A stretch of DNA of 5,717 nucleotides. Origin: Rubritepida sp. (GTDB lineage: Bacteria; Pseudomonadota; Alphaproteobacteria; Acetobacterales; Acetobacteraceae). The DNA is taken from assembly GCA_007129145.1 (NCBI GenBank), contig SKWC01000441.1, positions 1-5,717 of the forward strand. The letters are read 5' to 3'. Under the pieces are notes generated by a model that did not search any database, was not told where the DNA came from, and saw only the letters and a list, made by a program, of their open reading frames with translations. Positions within the stretch are counted from its first letter, which is position 1. The number at the start of each line of letters is the position of its first letter. A program made the translations under genes and the position numbers. Positions 5,145 to 5,717 of this stretch are shown piece by piece.

Positions 5145-5717
5145 ATGACCCCCGGAAAGCCCCTCACCGGCCTTCTCGTCGTTTCCATGGAACAGGCCGT
5201 CGCCGCGCCCACCTGCTCGGCGCGGCTGGCGGATGCCGGCGCGCGCGTCATCAAGATCGAGCGCGCCGAGGGCGACTTCGCCCGTGGCTACGACGCCGCC
5301 TGCCAGGGGCTGTTCACCTATTTCGTCTGGCTGAACCGCGGCAAGGAAAGCATCTGCCTCGACATCAAGAACCCCGGGGACAAGGCTCTGCTGGAGCGCC
5401 TGCTGTCCAAGGCCGATGTGTTCATCCAGAACCTCGCCCCCGGCGCCATGGGCCGCGCCGGCTTCGGCAGCAAGGAACTGCGCGAACGCCACCCGCGCCT
5501 GATCACCGTGGACATCTCGGGCTATGGCGAGGAGGGCGAATACGCCGGCATGAAGGCCTATGACCTGCTGGTGCAGGCGGAATCGGGCTTGGCCAGCGTG
5601 ACCGGCCGGCCCGAGGGCCCGGGCCGCGTCGGTGTCTCGGCCTGCGACATCTGCTGCGGCATGAACGCCCACGCCGCCGTGCTGGAGGCGCTGATCGAGC
5701 GCGGCATCACGGGCCGC
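5145..5717 (+). CDS. CaiB/BaiF (class III) CoA-transferase family protein (N-terminal 191 residues, cut by right edge)
   Basis: Family III CoA-transferases move CoA between an acyl-CoA donor and a free carboxylic acid through an aspartyl-CoA thioester; they are cytoplasmic and usually interlocked dimers. The open frame reaches the window edge and covers about half of the usual ~400 residues. Visible motifs: a start strand plus CoA-binding segment GLLVVSMEQAVAAPTCSARLADAGARVIKIER (9-40), FVWLNRGKESICLDIKNP (60-77), ADVFIQNLAPGAMGRAGFG (90-108), and LITVDISGYGEEGEYAGMKAYDLLVQAESG (119-148). Asp140 is the expected catalytic nucleophile. Then comes VTGRPEGPGRVGVSACDICCGMNAHAAVLEAL (152-183), the usual helix region after the active site. 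An AAGGAGG Shine-Dalgarno 6 nt upstream of the ATG fixes the start. The specific acid substrate is unknown. Its position after the dehydrogenase suggests it activates that enzyme's substrate. Confidence 0.93.
   Translation, partial: MTPGKPLTGLLVVSMEQAVAAPTCSARLADAGARVIKIERAEGDFARGYDAACQGLFTYFVWLNRGKESICLDIKNPGDKALLERLLSKADVFIQNLAPGAMGRAGFGSKELRERHPRLITVDISGYGEEGEYAGMKAYDLLVQAESGLASVTGRPEGPGRVGVSACDICCGMNAHAAVLEALIERGITGR

Overview
The window is GC-rich DNA (roughly 70% G+C by eye) with strong GC codon bias. It looks like a chromosomal segment of an alphaproteobacterium. The Aap-type amino-acid transporter, the CoA-dependent catabolic genes and the base composition would fit an Acetobacteraceae/Roseomonas-like organism, but that placement is inference. 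I see no mobile elements, CRISPR arrays, tRNA or rRNA genes.

Left half, all on the minus strand. The left edge holds the first 146 codons of an AapQ-type permease (440 down to 1). Upstream of it is a complete AapJ-type periplasmic amino-acid-binding protein (1543 to 518). The two form the start of an aapJQ(MP) uptake operon that continues off the left edge. A compact 11-bp hairpin sits in the 77-nt gap between them, and it is stable only as minus-strand RNA. Upstream of aapJ is a 219-nt leader/promoter region full of inverted repeats. It is preceded by a 228-residue protein (2449 to 1763) that I cannot assign, though it carries a faint HNH-nuclease-like motif set.

Right half, all on the plus strand and divergent from the left half across a 142-nt gap. 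The order is a soluble PLP-dependent carbon-carbon lyase/decarboxylase of the sphingosine-1-phosphate-lyase-like group (2592-3818), an acyl-CoA dehydrogenase (3897-5066), and the first half of a class III (CaiB/BaiF) CoA-transferase (5145 to the right edge). The two gaps between these genes are each 78 nt. Each gene has its own good Shine-Dalgarno, and each gap holds a long hairpin without a U-tract. This looks like one transcription unit with internal RNA structure. The gene set suggests activation of a carboxylic acid to its CoA thioester by CoA transfer, followed by alpha,beta-dehydrogenation. The part played by the PLP enzyme is not clear.

I found no clearly new system. The best leads are the unassigned 228-aa protein, the S1P-lyase-like enzyme in a CoA-catabolic locus, the acyl-CoA dehydrogenase whose catalytic base appears to have moved to helix G, and the strand-asymmetric hairpin between aapJ and aapQ.
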